From positions 1-36,857 of the forward strand of contig CAZAED010000009.1 of NCBI GenBank assembly GCA_964484145.1: a DNA stretch of 36,857 nucleotides, read 5' to 3'. This document shows, piece by piece, positions 1-7,577 of this stretch. The DNA comes from JAEUSF01 sp964484145 (GTDB taxonomy: Bacteria > Patescibacteriota > Doudnabacteria > UBA920). The translations under genes and the position numbers were made by a program. Position 1 is the stretch's first letter. Each line of letters opens with the position of its first letter. The notes beneath the pieces are model-generated. The model saw nothing but the letters and a program-made list of their open reading frames with translations. It had not been told where the DNA came from and did no database searches.

Positions 1-623
1 GAAATTAATAACGTACCACCCGCAAGCCCATCAAGTCCGTCTGTTAGGTCTACTGCAAAACTAGTACCTACCACAACTAAAATAAAAAAAGGAATAAATA
101 ACCAACCTAAATCTATATTTCCGAAAAAAGGCAAATAAACAAAGGTAAAGTCTAGCTTGGAGTAAAACCACCACGCTCCAATTAAAGCCACTCCTGCATA
201 TAACCAGAACTTGTAACGAAACCTTAGGCCCTGACCATTATGCCCAATTTTTTTTACGTCTAACCAGTCGTCTAGTAGTCCGACTAAAGAAGCTCCTAAA
301 AACGCCCCCAATGGAAGGAGTGTTTCTTTGCGTGTTAAAAAATTTAAACGGTGAAAATATTCGATATTTAATACTCTGTCTAAAATCCAAAATAAGCAAA
401 GTAGAAAAATTGTTGTTCCCCAAACCAGAACTCCACCCATAGTTGGTGTTCCAGCCTTACCCGCGTGCATTTTAGTATATAGAGGAGTAGTGCCGTCGCT
501 GCGAATATTTTTTCCAAGCTTTTTTTTATATAAAAAGTTGCTTAAAAGAGGGGTTGAAAATAAGGCGACACAAAAACTAATAGTCGCCAAAGTCAAAATT
601 TTAGTCAAAGGCATCTGATCCAT
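1..623 (-). CDS. mraY: Phospho-N-acetylmuramoyl-pentapeptide transferase MraY (C-terminal part outside the window)
   Basis: MraY transfers phospho-MurNAc-pentapeptide from UDP to undecaprenyl phosphate, making lipid I at the inner face of the membrane. I translated the open frame back from the window edge. The ATG at 623 starts about 207 visible codons with no stop. Visible family motifs are KAGTPTMGG (near residues 55-65), LLDDWLDV, and VDLTDGLDGLAGG near the cut edge; the last holds the catalytic aspartates. Several hydrophobic segments are present. A second in-frame ATG (codon 4, at 614) is possible, and neither start has a clear Shine-Dalgarno. It follows the D,D-carboxypeptidase gene by 64 bp on the same strand, so the two are probably co-transcribed. 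The first Asn of the usual NLTDGLDGL motif is Asp here. Confidence 0.93.
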   Translation of the reverse strand, partial: MDQMPLTKILTLATISFCVALFSTPLLSNFLYKKKLGKNIRSDGTTPLYTKMHAGKAGTPTMGGVLVWGTTIFLLCLFWILDRVLNIEYFHRLNFLTRKETLLPLGAFLGASLVGLLDDWLDVKKIGHNGQGLRFRYKFWLYAGVALIGAWWFYSKLDFTFVYLPFFGNIDLGWLFIPFFILVVVGTSFAVDLTDGLDGLAGGTLLI

Positions 624-687
624 TATATTGATTTACTTCATATTCTAATAAATATTTTACCACAAAAAGCTAAAAAAACCAAATATG

Positions 688-1635
688 CTACTTCAAAGAA
701 CTATCTAGAACAAGTTGCCTTAAAAGCAGGGTGTCTTTCTCTCTTTGATTGCTATCTAAAACAATTAAAACAATTTGCCCCATATCTGTTTCAAGAACCG
801 TTGCCATAGAACCCAAAGATTCTTTCGTATATCCGGTTTTGATTGCCAAAATATCTTGGTACTTAAGTAGCAATTTGTTGGTAGCGGAAATTATATAGCT
901 TTTCCCTTCTTTTGAGCTAAAACTATAACTATTTTTTCGTGCAAGATTTTTAAAAGCGGGAATTTTAAAGACATTTGAAATTAGAATTTTTAAGTCAGAG
1001 GCAGTTGAAAAATTTTGTAAACTGTCAAAGCCGGCAGGATTACTAAAAGAAGTATTGCTCATTCCCAAGGCTAGTGCTTGTTCATTCATTTGCTTAACAA
1101 AATTTTTTTCTGTACTATTTTCATAAACCTGAGCGAGAGCAAATGCAGCATCATTTGCAGAGCCTATTATCATTGAATCAAAGAGGTCTTGAATTAAAAC
1201 GCTGTCATTTGCTTTTAGGTTCAGTTTAGGTGATACTTGCCAAAAATACTTTGGGTCAACTTGGGCGTACTCCTTGAAATTTAAAGCATTATAAGCAACA
1301 AAACCTGTCATTAGTTTTGTTAAGCTTGCTATGGGAAGTTTACTATGTGATTTTTTTTCCGAGATCACTTCGCCACTATTTAAGTAAAATACTAAATAAC
1401 TTTTGGCTTTTATTTTTTCCGGCAAGTCTGGCGGCAACTCTATACTTAAAGAAACCACCTTTTTTTCTTGTTTTGGGCCTCTGGCATCAATTTCGGCGCC
1501 CAAAACCATGCCATCAGGCTTTTTTGAAGCCTTAATTGTTGGACTTTTAGTAAAAATTTCAAAATATCCAAAAACCAGGGCGCCTAAAAACACCAAAATA
1601 GCGCATATTAGTAAAGTTTTTTGTTTTAATATCAT
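688..1635 (-). CDS. dacA: D-alanyl-D-alanine carboxypeptidase (peptidase S11, penicillin-binding)
   Basis: This 315-residue protein should trim the terminal D-Ala of peptidoglycan stem peptides outside the membrane. Residues about 6-28 form one hydrophobic N-terminal anchor or signal segment. The three active-site motifs of serine penicillin-recognising enzymes are present: SLTK (S104-K107), SAN (S159-N161) and KTG (266-268). It lacks the long C-terminal domain of E. coli PBP5, so it is a short S11 enzyme. The stop is TAG. It lies upstream of mraY and divergent from trxA, sharing a 184-bp promoter region. The gene symbol is by family only. Confidence 0.9.
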   Translation of the reverse strand: MILKQKTLLICAILVFLGALVFGYFEIFTKSPTIKASKKPDGMVLGAEIDARGPKQEKKVVSLSIELPPDLPEKIKAKSYLVFYLNSGEVISEKKSHSKLPIASLTKLMTGFVAYNALNFKEYAQVDPKYFWQVSPKLNLKANDSVLIQDLFDSMIIGSANDAAFALAQVYENSTEKNFVKQMNEQALALGMSNTSFSNPAGFDSLQNFSTASDLKILISNVFKIPAFKNLARKNSYSFSSKEGKSYIISATNKLLLKYQDILAIKTGYTKESLGSMATVLETDMGQIVLIVLDSNQREKDTLLLRQLVLDSSLK

Positions 1636-1664
1636 TAAACCTGAGTATTTATATATACCTTAAC

Positions 1665-1706
1665 ATTATAGCAATTGACAGCAACTAATTTTGTGGATAA
1701 TATAAT
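1665..1706. promoter_or_regulatory. Back-to-back promoters for dacA (-) and trxA (+)
   Basis: On the minus strand TGCTATAAT (1673-1665) is an extended -10 about 30 nt before the dacA ATG. On the plus strand TTGACA (1675-1680) is followed by AT-rich -10 candidates: TAATAT at 1698-1703 with 17-nt spacing, or TATAAT at 1701-1706 with 20-nt spacing. The trxA leader would then be about 110 nt long. This is by consensus only. Confidence 0.55.
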
Positions 1707-1730
1707 TTAGTAAATAATAATAGTTAATTA

Positions 1731-1791
1731 ATAATTGGTAACAAAAAATAGCCCAGCTCCTTTGATATTTGGACTGCTTGCTACCAATTAT
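1731..1791 (+). repeat. Inverted repeat in the trxA 5' leader
   Basis: ATAATTGGTA (1731-1740) and TACCAATTAT (1782-1791) are perfectly complementary 10-mers enclosing 41 nt. AT-rich words (TTAATTAATAATT and similar) extend the complementarity imperfectly on both sides. It lies between the proposed promoter and the trxA ATG, so it would be in the mRNA leader. Confidence 0.6.
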
Positions 1792-1819
1792 AAATTATTA
1801 ATAATCAATTATTACAACT

Positions 1820-2140
1820 ATGAATGAAATAAAAGTTGATGAACAAAATTTTGATAAAGAGGTATTACAATCACAGTTGCCCGTGCTAGTGGACTTTTGG
1901 GCGGAATGGTGTGGTCCCTGCAAAGCTCTTGGACCGGTAATTGAACAGTTAGCTGGGCAATACGAGGGAAAATTAAAAGTTGGCAAACTAAATGTTGACG
2001 AAAACAATAACCTAGCTATGCAGTATGGGGTTATGAGTATTCCTACAATGAAATTCTTCAAAGGTGGCAAAGTAATTGCCGAATTAATTGGTGCGCAGCC
2101 AAAAGCAAATATAGAAGAAGTAATTAAAACTGTTATTTAA
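1820..2140 (+). CDS. trxA: Thioredoxin
   Basis: Thioredoxin is a small cytoplasmic disulfide reductase. This 106-residue protein has the canonical WCGPC active site (C31-C34) in the segment FWAEWCGPCKALGP and the cis-proline loop SIPT (P75), followed by the FFKGG turn typical of the fold. Its length matches ordinary bacterial thioredoxins. It is one of only two plus-strand genes here, transcribed away from dacA and towards the VirD4-like gene, with a shared terminator between. No thioredoxin reductase is visible nearby. The ATG at 1820 has no clear Shine-Dalgarno, as with most genes in the window. Confidence 0.96.
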   Translation: MNEIKVDEQNFDKEVLQSQLPVLVDFWAEWCGPCKALGPVIEQLAGQYEGKLKVGKLNVDENNNLAMQYGVMSIPTMKFFKGGKVIAELIGAQPKANIEEVIKTVI

Positions 2141-2152
2141 GATTAGTTTAAT

Positions 2153-2186
2153 AAAAAACCCTTATTTTTGAAATAAGGGTTTTTTT
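2153..2186. terminator. Bidirectional intrinsic terminator between trxA and the VirD4-like gene
   Basis: A 15-bp perfect stem (2153-2167 with 2171-2185) and a 3-nt loop are flanked by A-runs and T-runs on both sides, so it can act on both convergent transcripts. The VirD4-like gene's TAA stop overlaps its right edge. Confidence 0.9.
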
Positions 2187-3993
2187 AAATACTTACTGAC
2201 TGATTTGGCATTAAAACTTTTCTCTCAGTATTTTGGGGTGGTTTTGGTACTTCTGTTGGAGCCGGTTCAATAATTTGGGGCTTGCTTATAGACGCGGGCT
2301 GCTCATTTATTAAGCTTTCCATAGCACGTCCAACTTTTTCGCCTATATCAAGATTTTTTTTGCTTTGTTCCTGAGTAACGGTTTGCCAAATAGGATTCTC
2401 TTTTTTTTGCGATTTTTGCTGGGTTCTTGGTTTGTGAAAAATTTTTTCTCTATTAAACCTGTTTTGTTTAGGTTGCTCATGCTTTTCAGCGGGTGGTTTT
2501 TTTTCAGCAGGTGAAAAATTTTGTTTTGTAAGATTTGGCTTTGGATCTAAAGCAACGATAGAAGCCTTATTTTCAGGCGCTATAATTTTTTCGTTTGGAG
2601 TTTCTTGAATTAAAATAGGCTTAGCCTCTTCTGGATCTAAAAGTATTTCTTTGGCTGAATTTGTGTCAGAAATCTGCATAGCTGATTCCTGGTGATATTC
2701 CGCCCCCATCCACCTACTAATTTTTTCCTCTACTTCAGCGACGGGATTTGCGTAACGTTCTCTAGAAACTTTTATAACTTTTTCCGAAGCATTTGTTAAA
2801 TAAGCATCGTTTGGGGGTAATGTAACAGCAGAGAAAGGTTCGCTGGCCATACCATTTATCATAAGTCTTAAAACAATATTATATTTAGGCAAGTTTACCA
2901 AATCGTTTGGGGTAAAGGTAGGTTCAAATTCAGTTTCCATAAATTCGGCATCAGCTGCACCGATTCTAAATACCACAATAGTTCCAACGTTGCCAAAAAT
3001 TGCATCTCTAACTTTAGTATTTTTGTCTTGTTCAAGCTGGGCTATGTACTGGTGACCAACAATTAAGTTAAGTCGGTATTTTCGAGCTTCGCTCAAAATT
3101 GTGGCAAAACTGTCGGTTGCAAAATTTTGAAATTCGTCAACGTACAAATAAAAATCTTTGCGATCTTTTTCTGAAATATCTGTTCTGGACATTGCGGCTA
3201 ACTGGAGCTTTGTAACTATCATGGCACCCAAAAGAGCTGAATTATCCTCCCCCACTTTGCCCTTAGATAAATCCATAATCAAAATTTTGTTCTGGTCCAT
3301 GACCTCGCGCAAATCTATGGTGCTTTTGGGTTGTCCAACTATGTTTCGAATAATTCCACTACTTAAAAATTGTCCGACTTTATTTTGAATTGGAGCAATA
3401 GCTTCGGTCCTGTATTTTTCGTTATAGTTAGCAAATTCGTCTACCCAAAAACTGCGGACAACAGGATCTTTAATATTGTCTACAATTTTTTTGCGGTATT
3501 TTTTGTCTACGTACATCCTGGTAATACCCAAAAGAGTATTACCAGGACTATCTAAAAGGGCTAAAACTGTATTATTTAAAATATATTCCATTCTCGCAGA
3601 CCACAAATTTGCCCAAATTTTAGTAAAAACCCCCATAAGGCCGCTGGCCACCAAATGTTTATATTTAGCGTCGACGGCTTCTAGAATGTTAAAAGCCACC
3701 GGGAATTCTAAGTCTGCAGGGTTAAAATACACTACATCGTTTAGTCTAGATGGCGGTATGCAATTTAAAATTCTTTGTACTGAATCGCCATGAGGGTCTA
3801 AAAATGCAATGCCATGACCGTTACGTATATCTTGAATGGCCATGTTTTCCATCATACTGGTTTTTCCCATACCAGTTTTACCTATTAAATACATATGCCT
3901 TCTGCGGTCGTCGGTCTTAATACCAAAAGGCACTTCTTTGTTTCGGAAGTTGGTTTTGGCGAATACTGTAATTTTCCCTTCGTGGTTTTCCAT
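2185..3993 (-). CDS. VirD4/TraG-like DNA-pumping ATPase (type IV secretion coupling-protein family)
   Basis: This 602-residue P-loop ATPase resembles VirD4/TraD coupling proteins and HerA-like DNA translocases. The Walker A motif GKTGMGKT is at residues 38-45, followed by FLDPHGD (about 74-80). Walker B is YLYVDEFQNF near residue 285, followed by a GHQYIAQL sensor-like segment. From about residue 420 the sequence becomes proline-, lysine- and glutamine-rich and is probably disordered. No N-terminal membrane helix is present, unlike classical VirD4. The upstream gene, 7 bp away, encodes a large membrane-anchored protein that could supply the membrane part. A role in moving DNA or assembling an envelope machine is inferred. 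No relaxase or pilus gene is in view. Confidence 0.82.
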   Translation of the reverse strand: MENHEGKITVFAKTNFRNKEVPFGIKTDDRRRHMYLIGKTGMGKTSMMENMAIQDIRNGHGIAFLDPHGDSVQRILNCIPPSRLNDVVYFNPADLEFPVAFNILEAVDAKYKHLVASGLMGVFTKIWANLWSARMEYILNNTVLALLDSPGNTLLGITRMYVDKKYRKKIVDNIKDPVVRSFWVDEFANYNEKYRTEAIAPIQNKVGQFLSSGIIRNIVGQPKSTIDLREVMDQNKILIMDLSKGKVGEDNSALLGAMIVTKLQLAAMSRTDISEKDRKDFYLYVDEFQNFATDSFATILSEARKYRLNLIVGHQYIAQLEQDKNTKVRDAIFGNVGTIVVFRIGAADAEFMETEFEPTFTPNDLVNLPKYNIVLRLMINGMASEPFSAVTLPPNDAYLTNASEKVIKVSRERYANPVAEVEEKISRWMGAEYHQESAMQISDTNSAKEILLDPEEAKPILIQETPNEKIIAPENKASIVALDPKPNLTKQNFSPAEKKPPAEKHEQPKQNRFNREKIFHKPRTQQKSQKKENPIWQTVTQEQSKKNLDIGEKVGRAMESLINEQPASISKPQIIEPAPTEVPKPPQNTERKVLMPNQSVSI

Positions 3994-4000
3994 AAACTAT

Positions 4001-5353
4001 TTAAATGTCGGCAATAGGTAAATTTGCCGGTGGCCTTGAAGTTTTGCTTGCTACAGCCTGAACATTTGCAGGCCCCGCAATTCCTTCTTTGGTAATTGGG
4101 AAATGAAATAAAGTAGCTAACTCTTCTGTGCTAAGTAAAAATTTTGGCGAACCTACATATGTGCTCCTGGCTTTATAACCTCTTAAAAACCAAAACTTTC
4201 TGTCATTGGTTATCCACCTTAAAATTGGACCTTCTAAAGCTTCAGAAAAATATGGGTCGACTTTTGTCCAAATTTTCATATCACTTTTAATTGTGTTATG
4301 AATGCCGGCCCCACCCCCGGGTATAAACTGTCTTATTGCACCAATAAGCTCAAAACGTCTGCCCTTGTCATATTTGTCTTTTGGCGCTATGTATATGAGT
4401 CTGATTTTAGTATTATAGCAGGCTTTGTTCAATTTTTTTTCAATTAAGCCAACGCGCTGTTTTTCCCCTTCGCTCATATTGAGCCAGTTATTCCGCGGTT
4501 TGTTTTCATTGTGATCGCCGTGGCCATGCCCGCCTCCGAAAACCGCTTCTTTAAGACTAAAATGCGAGAACCACTCAATAGGTTTAAGAAAAAAACCAAG
4601 TATACTTGCTTCATGAGGCATTTCTTCTCCGGTTAACTCTTTGATTTTTTTGATTGCCCTGTGTTCCCATTCGTTATTTTGAATAGGCTGAATTAGTATT
4701 TGCAAAGCCAAAACTTCATGGGGCTTAATTCTCTCCATTGTCTCTATTACATTTGAGAGAGGGTCAATAATCTTTTCTTCTGCTGTTGGGTGCTCAAAGT
4801 CTATGTATGTTTTTATGGGTATAACGCTATCATTAGTCATTTTTAATTCGGTACCGAAAAAGTCGTACTCGTTATCTGTTTTATATACGTCTAAATTAAA
4901 ATTCTCCATATAATCCCGTACTTCCTGAATTTCAGCAGTCGGGTACTGGGAATAAAAAGCAGACTCAACTAAATGTTGACTTTTTTTTGGCGTTCTTATA
5001 ATAAAGGAAACTTGGCCACCCAGAGAAACTATTTCTAACGTATACCACAACTGGAATTTTCCTTCCATATAGACTTCGTTCCAAGTATAACCTCTGTGCA
5101 GAGCGTGCATTTGGGAAAAAATATTTTCAACGGCCAAAGTACTGACCATATTCTCCTTAGGTACCAAGATTCTTAAAAAGACCCATTCTGTACTAAGTAA
5201 AAAATGATGCTGGATTTCTTCAAGGTAGGAAAACTTAAACATGTGGTAAAAACCCACAATAAAAAGCAGCCATCCATAATAATCATAAAAGATGGTCCAA
5301 ATCATTTGCAATATTTCGGGTGGGTGCGGAAAAAGTGCGCTTAAAAACTGCAT
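4001..5353 (-). CDS. Membrane-anchored protein of unknown function (DUF8128-like), partner of the VirD4-like ATPase
   Basis: This 450-residue protein begins with one hydrophobic segment (about residues 15-42: IWTIFYDYYGWLLFIVGFYH), followed by a large soluble alpha/beta region with few recognisable motifs. A GHGHGD stretch lies near the middle. I recognise the pairing with a downstream VirD4/TraG-like ATPase as common in Candidate Phyla Radiation genomes and assign the DUF8128-like label from memory. Tight spacing (7 bp) supports translational coupling. The protein probably tethers the ATPase to the membrane or forms part of the same secretion or DNA-transfer apparatus. Function is inferred from context only. 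Confidence 0.6.
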   Translation of the reverse strand: MQFLSALFPHPPEILQMIWTIFYDYYGWLLFIVGFYHMFKFSYLEEIQHHFLLSTEWVFLRILVPKENMVSTLAVENIFSQMHALHRGYTWNEVYMEGKFQLWYTLEIVSLGGQVSFIIRTPKKSQHLVESAFYSQYPTAEIQEVRDYMENFNLDVYKTDNEYDFFGTELKMTNDSVIPIKTYIDFEHPTAEEKIIDPLSNVIETMERIKPHEVLALQILIQPIQNNEWEHRAIKKIKELTGEEMPHEASILGFFLKPIEWFSHFSLKEAVFGGGHGHGDHNENKPRNNWLNMSEGEKQRVGLIEKKLNKACYNTKIRLIYIAPKDKYDKGRRFELIGAIRQFIPGGGAGIHNTIKSDMKIWTKVDPYFSEALEGPILRWITNDRKFWFLRGYKARSTYVGSPKFLLSTEELATLFHFPITKEGIAGPANVQAVASKTSRPPANLPIADI

Positions 5354-5367
5354 TTTTGTTTCTTTTG

Positions 5368-5452
5368 ATTTACTAAATACAAATAATTACTAATATACTA
5401 ATTCCCAAAGCTTTTTTATTCGTATGTTCGTATCAATTAGTATTTAGTAAAT
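5368..5452. repeat. Intergenic inverted repeat upstream of the DUF8128-like gene
   Basis: ATTTACTAAATAC (5368-5380) and GTATTTAGTAAAT (5440-5452) are perfect 13-nt complements. The intervening 59 nt contain further TACTAAT/AATTAGT complements, so the gap can fold into one long AT-rich hairpin. It lacks a terminal T-run and does not look like a standard terminator. Confidence 0.6.
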
Positions 5453-5461
5453 AAACAAAGG

Positions 5462-6550
5462 CTATACTGCGAGTGCGTATAAATTTCTACCAACTTTATT
5501 AAATAATTTTCTATTAGAGAGACCTACTAAAATAGTATTTTTCTTAACCATTCTGCGTTTTAGTACTTCTTCTATTATTTTATCACGCGAAAGAGGTTGG
5601 TTTGAATCAACTAAAACTTCTTTAATAACATCTGCTACAACACCGGGCTTATAACCCCATTCGGAAAGAGCGTAAATGCCGCGACCGACTAATACAAAAC
5701 GGGTGTCTTTTATGAGCTCATTATGAACTGTTTCTTTAAAAGCTTTCCTATTGTCAAAACCGGCTTTGTTAATTGCCTCAGTTATTTCGCCATAATGCAA
5801 AGGCTTTTTAGTGTTTTTCATAACTAAATAAGCTTTGTCCCCTACATCTCTTGGCTTTATTTCTTTCCATGTTCCAAGACCCCATTCTTCAAAAACATTT
5901 TTTTCAATTTCTAACGCAAGACTTAAAAAGTTTAAAATGACTTTATCGGAAAGTTCGTTTTGATTTTCTTTGTAAAATTCAGTTTCTTTAAAGTGCTTAA
6001 CAAAATCTTGGGAAGCAATAGGTTTCTGGTGATTTTCAAGAATTTTTTTACTTACTTCCGTGCTTTTGTTAAGAAGGTCGTTGTTAAACAGAACATAAAC
6101 CCAAGCCTTTTTATAATTTTCGTGAATAAAATTATCTAATTCTTCTATTAGATGTAAAAGAAAAATAACTGCGTTGCGTTCAGCCACAGACTGTAAATTA
6201 AGCCTCATTAGTAAATTTTCCTCAGCAATTACGCGGCCGTGTTCAGCAACTAAATTGAGCAAAAACTCTTTTGCTTTAGAAAAACTCTGACTTTTTACAG
6301 AATTCTTTTTTAAGTGCTTTAAAATGTCTTTTTCTATTTGTCTAACACGCTCACGTGTTAAATTATGCTCTTGCCCAATTGCAGCAAGAGTTTTTTCTTC
6401 ATGGTTTTCTAAACCATAACGATGCCGTAGTATTTTTTTATCGCGCTCTTTTTCAACTAAATTTAAAATTTCCCGCAAAGTTTCTTCGGGTTTAAATTCA
6501 AGTAAATTAACACTTTGTCTATTAGTAATAATGGTATCTAAAATTCCCAT
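5462..6550 (-). CDS. Sigma-70 region 4 / HARE-HTH fusion regulator
   Basis: The N-terminal 90 residues contain a sigma-70 region 4 helix-turn-helix: a KILRHRYGL segment, then TLAAIGQEHNLTRERVRQIE, the promoter -35 recognition signature. There is no region 2, so this is not a complete sigma factor. The C-terminal half has a HARE-HTH (RpoE-delta/ASXL-type) domain: KPLHYGEITEAINKAGF followed by FVLVGRGIYALSEWG, and a second weaker copy (QPLSRDKIIEEVL ... KVGRNLYAL). An RNA polymerase-associated or DNA-binding regulator is likely. I chose the ATG at 6550 over the GTG at 6562; neither has a good Shine-Dalgarno. It lies upstream of the DUF8128-like gene and is followed there by an inverted repeat. 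Confidence 0.8.
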   Translation of the reverse strand: MGILDTIITNRQSVNLLEFKPEETLREILNLVEKERDKKILRHRYGLENHEEKTLAAIGQEHNLTRERVRQIEKDILKHLKKNSVKSQSFSKAKEFLLNLVAEHGRVIAEENLLMRLNLQSVAERNAVIFLLHLIEELDNFIHENYKKAWVYVLFNNDLLNKSTEVSKKILENHQKPIASQDFVKHFKETEFYKENQNELSDKVILNFLSLALEIEKNVFEEWGLGTWKEIKPRDVGDKAYLVMKNTKKPLHYGEITEAINKAGFDNRKAFKETVHNELIKDTRFVLVGRGIYALSEWGYKPGVVADVIKEVLVDSNQPLSRDKIIEEVLKRRMVKKNTILVGLSNRKLFNKVGRNLYALAV

Positions 6551-6634
6551 AAAATTTGACACTTAAACAAAAAGTACCTTTTTTAGTAAAGATAGTTAAC
6601 AACCAAAGTATAGCATAAATATGAAAACTTGTCA

Positions 6635-6672
6635 ACAAATAAACCCCCCTTAGTCAAGGGGGGTTTATTTGT
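6635..6672 (-). terminator. Strong intrinsic terminator in the gap between the secD-secF unit and the sigma4-HARE gene
   Basis: A 17-bp perfect stem (6635-6651 with 6656-6672) with loop AGTC contains a run of six C/G pairs. On the minus strand it sits just after the secF stop (6687) and is followed by T-rich sequence. It insulates secDF from the sigma4-HARE gene downstream. Confidence 0.9.
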
Positions 6673-6686
6673 TTAAGTAAACTCGC

Positions 6687-7574
6687 TTATTTAGAAGCTT
6701 TTCTATGCCAGAGCATTAGAACAGGACTTGCAATGAATATTGACGAATAAGTGCCAATAATTATGCCTACAAACAAGGCCAGTACAAAATTTCTTATAGT
6801 TTCCCCACCGAACAACAAAAGGGAGAATAGGACAAATAGTACTGTTAAGCTGGTATTTAAGGATCTAACGATTGTTTGTGCAATACTGTGGTTAACTACG
6901 AAATCTAAGGTCTGGCCGGCATAAATTTTAAGGTTTTCTCGAATTCTATCAAAAACTACTATTGTATCGTGGACAGAAAAGCCCAAAACTGTTAAAAGGG
7001 CGGTAACGAACATACTATCTATTTCAACTCCTTTAAAATGTCCTAGAAGCGAGAAAAAGCCCAAAACAAAGAGCAAGTCGTGCAAAAGAGCTATAATTGC
7101 AGCCCACCCAAAACGCCAAGAAGTCATTGGTTTTGGAACTTTCCTAAATGCATAGGAAATATAAAAGACTATTCCGAGAGAAACCAAAATAAGCTGATAA
7201 AAAGCGTTCTTTGTTAATTCTTTACCAATAACCGGACCAATGGACTGAAATTGCTGCTCCGTAAAGTCCCCTGCCGATTCTCGGATCTTTACAAGCATTT
7301 CGTCGTGTTTTTCTTTTTCAAGCGAAGGGGTTTTTATTATTAAAGAATTATTTTCAGAGGGCTGCAACAAAAAACCTGTAATACCTGTTTTTTGCATTGC
7401 CGATTGAACCGAGTTTATTTCGTAGTTTCTAGTAAACTTAATTTCTGTTAAGGTACCACCTTTAAAGTCTATGCCCAAACGAAGTCCAAACATAGACAGG
7501 GAGATTATACCAAATAAGAGTATTAAACCTGAAATAGCAAACCAGAATTTATAATATTTTAGAGTATTAAACAT
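6687..7574 (-). CDS. secF: Protein translocase subunit SecF
   Basis: SecF (295 residues) pairs with SecD in the RND-type membrane complex that uses proton-motive force to help the Sec machine pull proteins across the membrane. The D1 motif GIDFKGGT is near residue 37 after the first membrane helix. The C-terminal half carries five hydrophobic helices with the conserved segment GFSVHDTIVVFDRIREN (helix 4). The length is normal. It starts 3 bp after the secD stop, so the two are translationally coupled, and it ends just before a strong terminator. SecA lies 7 kb away on the same strand. Confidence 0.96.
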   Translation of the reverse strand: MFNTLKYYKFWFAISGLILLFGIISLSMFGLRLGIDFKGGTLTEIKFTRNYEINSVQSAMQKTGITGFLLQPSENNSLIIKTPSLEKEKHDEMLVKIRESAGDFTEQQFQSIGPVIGKELTKNAFYQLILVSLGIVFYISYAFRKVPKPMTSWRFGWAAIIALLHDLLFVLGFFSLLGHFKGVEIDSMFVTALLTVLGFSVHDTIVVFDRIRENLKIYAGQTLDFVVNHSIAQTIVRSLNTSLTVLFVLFSLLLFGGETIRNFVLALFVGIIIGTYSSIFIASPVLMLWHRKASK

Positions 7575-7577
7575 AAT

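Noticed and set aside
60..80. GTACTAGT-like sequence in mraY resembling the trp operator
   Set aside because: It is only half-symmetrical (ACTAGTACC), lies inside a conserved coding segment (VGTSFAVDL), and is far from any promoter.
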